Part shown: one piece after another, positions 5,981 to 11,782 of the stretch | Position numbering within the stretch: the first letter of the stretch is position 1 | Layout of the letters: each line of letters begins with the position of its first letter | Assembly (NCBI GenBank): GCA_934678955.1 | Contig: CAKUSI010000093.1 | Coordinates: forward strand, 1-11,782 | From: an uncultured Austwickia sp. | GTDB lineage: Bacteria; Actinomycetota; Actinomycetes; Actinomycetales; Dermatophilaceae | Direction: 5' to 3' | Length of the DNA: 11,782 nt | Notes under the pieces: generated by a model | Databases searched by the model: none | What the model saw: only the letters and a program-made list of their open reading frames with translations | What the model was told of the DNA's origin: nothing | Position numbers and translations under genes: made by a program

Positions 5981-7387
5981 TCACCGCGTGTGGGCGATGC
6001 CGACCACGTGATTGAGGCGCACGAATCCGCGGCGGGCCACGGCGGCCGTGAGCTCGCCGAGAACTCGCGAAGGCGCATGCGGGTCATGGAAGGTCGCGGT
6101 GCCGACCTGGACCGCGCACGCGCCGGCCGCGATCAGTTGCAGGGCGTCGAGCCCGGTCCGCACGCCGCCCACCCCGATGATCGGCGCCATCGGAATCCGG
6201 CCCGAGCGCATGGCCGCGTGGACCTGAAAGACCGCCCGCACCGCGACGGGGTGGATGGCCGGGCCGGACAGTCCGCCCATCACACCGCCCAAGGTCGGCG
6301 CCAGGCGGTCGGTGTCGATCTGCATGCCCAGGAGCGTGTTGATCATCGTCAGGCCGCTGGCCCCCGCCTGCAGCGCCGCCCGAGCGATCTGCACGATGTC
6401 GGTGACGTCCGGACTCAACTTGGCGAACGCCGGGATGTCCGGTGGCAGCTCGGTGCGGACTTCCTGAAGGACGTGGGTCGTGGAGACGGAGTCGCAGGCG
6501 AACACGAGCCCGCGATTGGCGACGTTCGGGCAGGAGATGTTGACCTCCACGCCCACGACCGCGTCGAACGCCTCGCTGTTGCGCAGAATCCTCGTGACAT
6601 CGGCGAACTCGCGCGGCTCGTTCCCCGCGATCGACACCAGCACGCGGGCGCCCACCGACTTCAGCCACGGCAGGTCCTCCGCCACGAACGCATCGATGCC
6701 GGGCCCCTGCAGGCCGATCGAGTTGAGCATCCCGCTCGGGGTCTCGGCCATCCGAGGCGTCCCCCGCCCGGAGCGCGGCGCCGCCATCACGGTCTTGGTG
6801 ACGAAGGCGCCCAGCTCGGAGACGTCGAAGAACCGGTGCAGCTCGCGCCCGTTCGCGGCGCAGCCCGAAGCCGTCATCAGCGGGTTCGGCAGGATGACGT
6901 CGTGCCCGAGGTCGACGCTCATGTCGATGTCGCGCCCGTCCACCACATACGAGCGCGGCACGAGCCGCGAGCCCCCGCGCGGCCCCTCGGCCGCCCCCGA
7001 CTCTCCCGTCCCGGCGGCATCGGTGCCCTCGCCGATGCCGTTTCCCTGGGCGTCCCCCTCGGCGTCCGCTGTTGCGCGCGCGTCGGCTGCGGTGGGCGCC
7101 TCGATGTCGTATGGCTCCGCGCCTCGCCGCGGCGACGGGTCGGGCCCGGCGGCCTGCCCACCGGTCTGCGCGGCCTGACCGGACGTCGGCTGTCGCGGCG
7201 GTACGGGCTCGTCCGGGTCCCCCACTTCGTAGGCGGCCTCGCTCTCGGCCGCCCCGCCCCCCGCCGGCCGGTCGGAGGCGCCCGGGCCGGGGTGGGCCCG
7301 CTCCACACCGGCCGCCTCGGCCAACGCGTCCAGGTCGTCCCGCGGCTCGTCGGTGGGCCCCGGCGCGTCAGGGCGAGGCGGGTTCAT
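5981..7387 (-). CDS. pyrD: Dihydroorotate dehydrogenase, class 1B catalytic subunit, with long disordered N-terminal extension
   Basis: FMN enzyme oxidising dihydroorotate to orotate. The core (about 156-468, a normal 313 residues) has NPLMTASGCAANG (168-180), TVMAAPRSGRGTPRMAETPS (199-218), NSIGLQGPG (222-230), NISCPNV (283-289) with the class 1 catalytic Cys286, FAKLSPDV (321-328), and GVGGVRTGLDAL (405-416) plus VQVGTATF near the FMN phosphate. The upstream pyrK marks it as class 1B, which passes electrons to NAD+. Residues 1 to about 155 are unusual: Ala/Pro/Gly/Asp/Glu-rich, with no Lys, Cys, Phe or Trp in the first 141, and 27 acidic against 10 Arg. Their codons keep GC-rich third positions, so the stretch looks translated. 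The ATG at 7387 shares one base with the pyrK stop (TGATG). An internal ATG at 6922 (residue 156) would give a standard-length enzyme but has only a distant purine-rich stretch. Confidence 0.93.
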   Translation of the reverse strand: MNPPRPDAPGPTDEPRDDLDALAEAAGVERAHPGPGASDRPAGGGAAESEAAYEVGDPDEPVPPRQPTSGQAAQTGGQAAGPDPSPRRGAEPYDIEAPTAADARATADAEGDAQGNGIGEGTDAAGTGESGAAEGPRGGSRLVPRSYVVDGRDIDMSVDLGHDVILPNPLMTASGCAANGRELHRFFDVSELGAFVTKTVMAAPRSGRGTPRMAETPSGMLNSIGLQGPGIDAFVAEDLPWLKSVGARVLVSIAGNEPREFADVTRILRNSEAFDAVVGVEVNISCPNVANRGLVFACDSVSTTHVLQEVRTELPPDIPAFAKLSPDVTDIVQIARAALQAGASGLTMINTLLGMQIDTDRLAPTLGGVMGGLSGPAIHPVAVRAVFQVHAAMRSGRIPMAPIIGVGGVRTGLDALQLIAAGACAVQVGTATFHDPHAPSRVLGELTAAVARRGFVRLNHVVGIAHTR

Positions 7388-8307
7388 CAGTGTCCTCCCG
7401 TCGAGGGCGCACCGAGCGCGTCGTCGGGCACGGTGCATCGGCCGTTGTCGATGGCGTCCCACCGGATCCGGTCGCCGCGGAACACGGGACCCTCCACGCA
7501 GGAGCGCAGCATTCGGGTGACGCCGTCGCGACCCACGACCGGCAGGACGCAGGTCATGCAGATACCCACGCCGCACGCCATCGACTCCTCGACGGCCAGC
7601 TGGGAGACGACACCTTGCTCCTGGGCCACCTCGTGCACCGCGCGCAGCATGGCCATCGGGCCGCACGCATAGACCACGCCCGCCTCGACGGCGGCGATGG
7701 CCGCCGGGAGCGCGTCCGAGACCACTCCGGTCATCCCGAGCGATCCGTCGTCCGTGGTGATCGACACGTGGTCGACGAGGCGCTGGGCCTCCAGCACCCC
7801 GAAGAGGCGGTCCTTGCCTCCCGCGCCGAGCACCAGCGCCACCGCACAGCCCCGCTCCCGCAGCGCCTTCGTGAGCCAGAACAGCGGCGCGCTCCCGTAG
7901 CCGCCGCCCACGAGCACGCACGGCACCGGCTGGGTCGGCAGCGGGAAGGGCCGCCCCAGCGGCCCGACCATGTCCACCTGCGTGCCCGGCTCCCGGGTCG
8001 TCAGCCACTGCGTGCCCTGGCCGTGCGCCGCCACCACCAGCTCGATCCGGCCCGGCCCGGGGCCGATCGCCGGGGTCGCCGCGTAGATCGAGAACGAACG
8101 CCGCAACAACGTCGCGGACAACTCGCCGCCGACCGTCAACGCCACGAACTGCCCCGGACGCGCCATCTCCGCGATCTCGGGCACCTCGAAGACCATGCGC
8201 TGATACACCCCGGCGGGCTCCACCTGCACGAGCGTCGCGCGCTGCTGGGCGACACCCGCCGCGCGAGCCCGCTCCGCCGATCCCACCTGCCCCTCCTCGC
8301 CGCTCAT
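7387..8307 (-). CDS. pyrK: Dihydroorotate dehydrogenase electron transfer subunit (FAD, 2Fe-2S)
   Basis: Partner of class 1B PyrD that relays electrons from FMN through a 2Fe-2S cluster and FAD to NAD+. The 306 residues show a ferredoxin-reductase-like FAD domain with RRSFSIY (69-75), a nucleotide-binding part with LVGGGYGSAPL (132-142) and GAGGKDRL, YACGPMAM (213-220), and a C-terminal cluster site Cys245-x4-Cys250-x2-Cys253-x16-Cys270 in CGVGICMTC. All four ligands are present. The ATG at 8307 has GGAGGT 5 bases upstream and overlaps the stop of a 29-codon mini-ORF as ATGA. The first codons (MSGEEGQV) are nearly repeated 86 bases upstream as the start of that mini-ORF. The first 20 or so residues are variable, and family similarity starts near QQRATLVQVEPAG. 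The stop shares a base with the pyrD start. Confidence 0.95.
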   Translation of the reverse strand: MSGEEGQVGSAERARAAGVAQQRATLVQVEPAGVYQRMVFEVPEIAEMARPGQFVALTVGGELSATLLRRSFSIYAATPAIGPGPGRIELVVAAHGQGTQWLTTREPGTQVDMVGPLGRPFPLPTQPVPCVLVGGGYGSAPLFWLTKALRERGCAVALVLGAGGKDRLFGVLEAQRLVDHVSITTDDGSLGMTGVVSDALPAAIAAVEAGVVYACGPMAMLRAVHEVAQEQGVVSQLAVEESMACGVGICMTCVLPVVGRDGVTRMLRSCVEGPVFRGDRIRWDAIDNGRCTVPDDALGAPSTGGH

Positions 8308-8310
8308 CGC
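8284..8310 (-). repeat. Direct repeat copy 2, over the pyrK start codon
   Basis: A 27-base stretch matching copy 1 (8370-8396) at 25 of 27 positions, including an identical 17-base core GCGATGAGCGGCGAGGA. It covers the pyrK ATG and its first eight codons. The period is exactly 86 bases, and a GGAGG lies just upstream of both copies. Confidence 0.9.
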
Positions 8311-8389
8311 CCACCTCCGCGCTCGTCGGGCTCCCCGGCTGCCGGAAGGAAACGACCACTCACCGGCCGCACCCGCCCTTCCTCGCCGC

Positions 8390-8393
<4 letters not shown>
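8304..8393 (-). CDS. 29-codon mini-ORF between carB and pyrK (start duplicate of pyrK)
   Basis: Short open frame of 29 codons that is not a recognised gene. It begins MSGEEGRV, almost the same as PyrK's MSGEEGQV, and then diverges into a basic and Gly/Pro-rich tail ending ERGGGR. Its ATG (8393) overlaps the carB stop as ATGA, with AGGAGG inside the carB end 4 bases upstream. Its stop (8306-8304) overlaps the pyrK ATG as ATGA. It therefore forms a stop/start relay between two enzyme genes. The simplest reading is a partial tandem duplication of the pyrK initiation region, in which the copy became a coupling mini-gene. Ribosomes probably initiate here, but nothing suggests the peptide has a function. 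Confidence 0.45.

Positions 8394-8396
<3 letters not shown>
8370..8396 (-). repeat. Direct repeat copy 1, over the mini-ORF start
   Basis: Partner of the copy at 8284-8310, with 25 of 27 bases identical at a period of 86. It spans the carB stop and the mini-ORF ATG. Since 86 is not a multiple of three, the two starts lie in different frames, and the ATGA overlaps bridge the frame changes. Confidence 0.9.
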
Positions 8397-11739
<3,343 letters not shown>

Positions 11740-11740
<1 letters not shown>

Positions 11741-11782
11741 TAGGCGAGAGCCTCCCTGGGAGCATGGTGCGTGGCCTCCATC
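11740..11782 (-). CDS. carA: Carbamoyl phosphate synthetase small subunit, last 13 codons only
   Basis: Only the C-terminal tip is in the window: 13 codons reading [13 protein letters not shown], then TAA at 11742-11740. CarA is the glutaminase subunit that feeds ammonia to CarB. The assignment rests on position directly upstream of carB, the one-base TAATG overlap, and the ME segment, which fits the usual ...FVELM... end of actinobacterial CarA. No motif is visible in so short a piece. Confidence 0.72.

Noticed and set aside
5956..6087. Upstream extension of pyrF into pyrD
   Set aside because: It overlaps the conserved C-terminus of PyrD in another frame, and an AGGAGG sits directly before the GTG at 5955.
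5981..8359. A 792-codon frame fusing sequence over pyrK to pyrD
   Set aside because: The upstream part is an Arg/Gly-rich out-of-frame reading of pyrK. pyrK has intact FAD and 2Fe-2S motifs, and the TGATG junction gives a clear pyrD start at 7387.

Overview
The window is chromosomal DNA from a GC-rich Actinomycetota. Codon third positions are almost always G or C, GTG starts are common, and the actinobacteria-specific nucleoid protein gene mihF is present. The gene order (carA-carB-pyr genes-mihF-gmk-rpoZ-coaBC-metK) is the one I know from mycobacteria and streptomycetes. The class 1B pyrD/pyrK pair and the AroQ-like gene point tentatively to a Micrococcales-type lineage, but I cannot name a genus. 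Every supported gene lies on the minus strand, so transcription runs from high to low coordinates and coding density is very high.

Upstream block (11782 down to 4739): pyrimidine biosynthesis. It reads carA (3' tip only), carB, a 29-codon mini-ORF, pyrK, pyrD, pyrF and an AroQ-type chorismate mutase homologue. Almost every junction is a stop/start overlap (TAATG, ATGA, ATGA, TGATG, GTGA), so this is one translationally coupled transcript. CarAB makes carbamoyl phosphate, PyrD/PyrK oxidise dihydroorotate with electrons passing through FAD and a 2Fe-2S cluster, and PyrF makes UMP. The pyrB, pyrC, pyrE and pyrR genes are not in the window.

Middle and downstream block (4738 down to 1): a 174-base intergenic region carries the best promoter candidate. 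It precedes mihF, gmk, rpoZ, coaBC, two small DUF202 membrane proteins (yidH-like and yidG-like) and metK, which runs off the window and lacks its C-terminus. This block supplies a nucleoid DNA-binding protein, GDP for nucleotide pools, the omega subunit of RNA polymerase, CoA biosynthesis and S-adenosylmethionine. The 129-base metK leader holds two adjacent hairpins and may be a separate regulatory point.

Most of the window is conserved housekeeping DNA. I found no mobile element, CRISPR array, RNA gene or defence system. The unusual items are: a duplicated pyrK start region that creates a coupled mini-ORF; a roughly 155-residue, lysine-free acidic N-terminal extension on PyrD; an AroQ homologue in the pyr operon with two altered active-site positions; a yidHG pair between coaBC and metK; the structured metK leader; and a disordered linker inside CoaBC.
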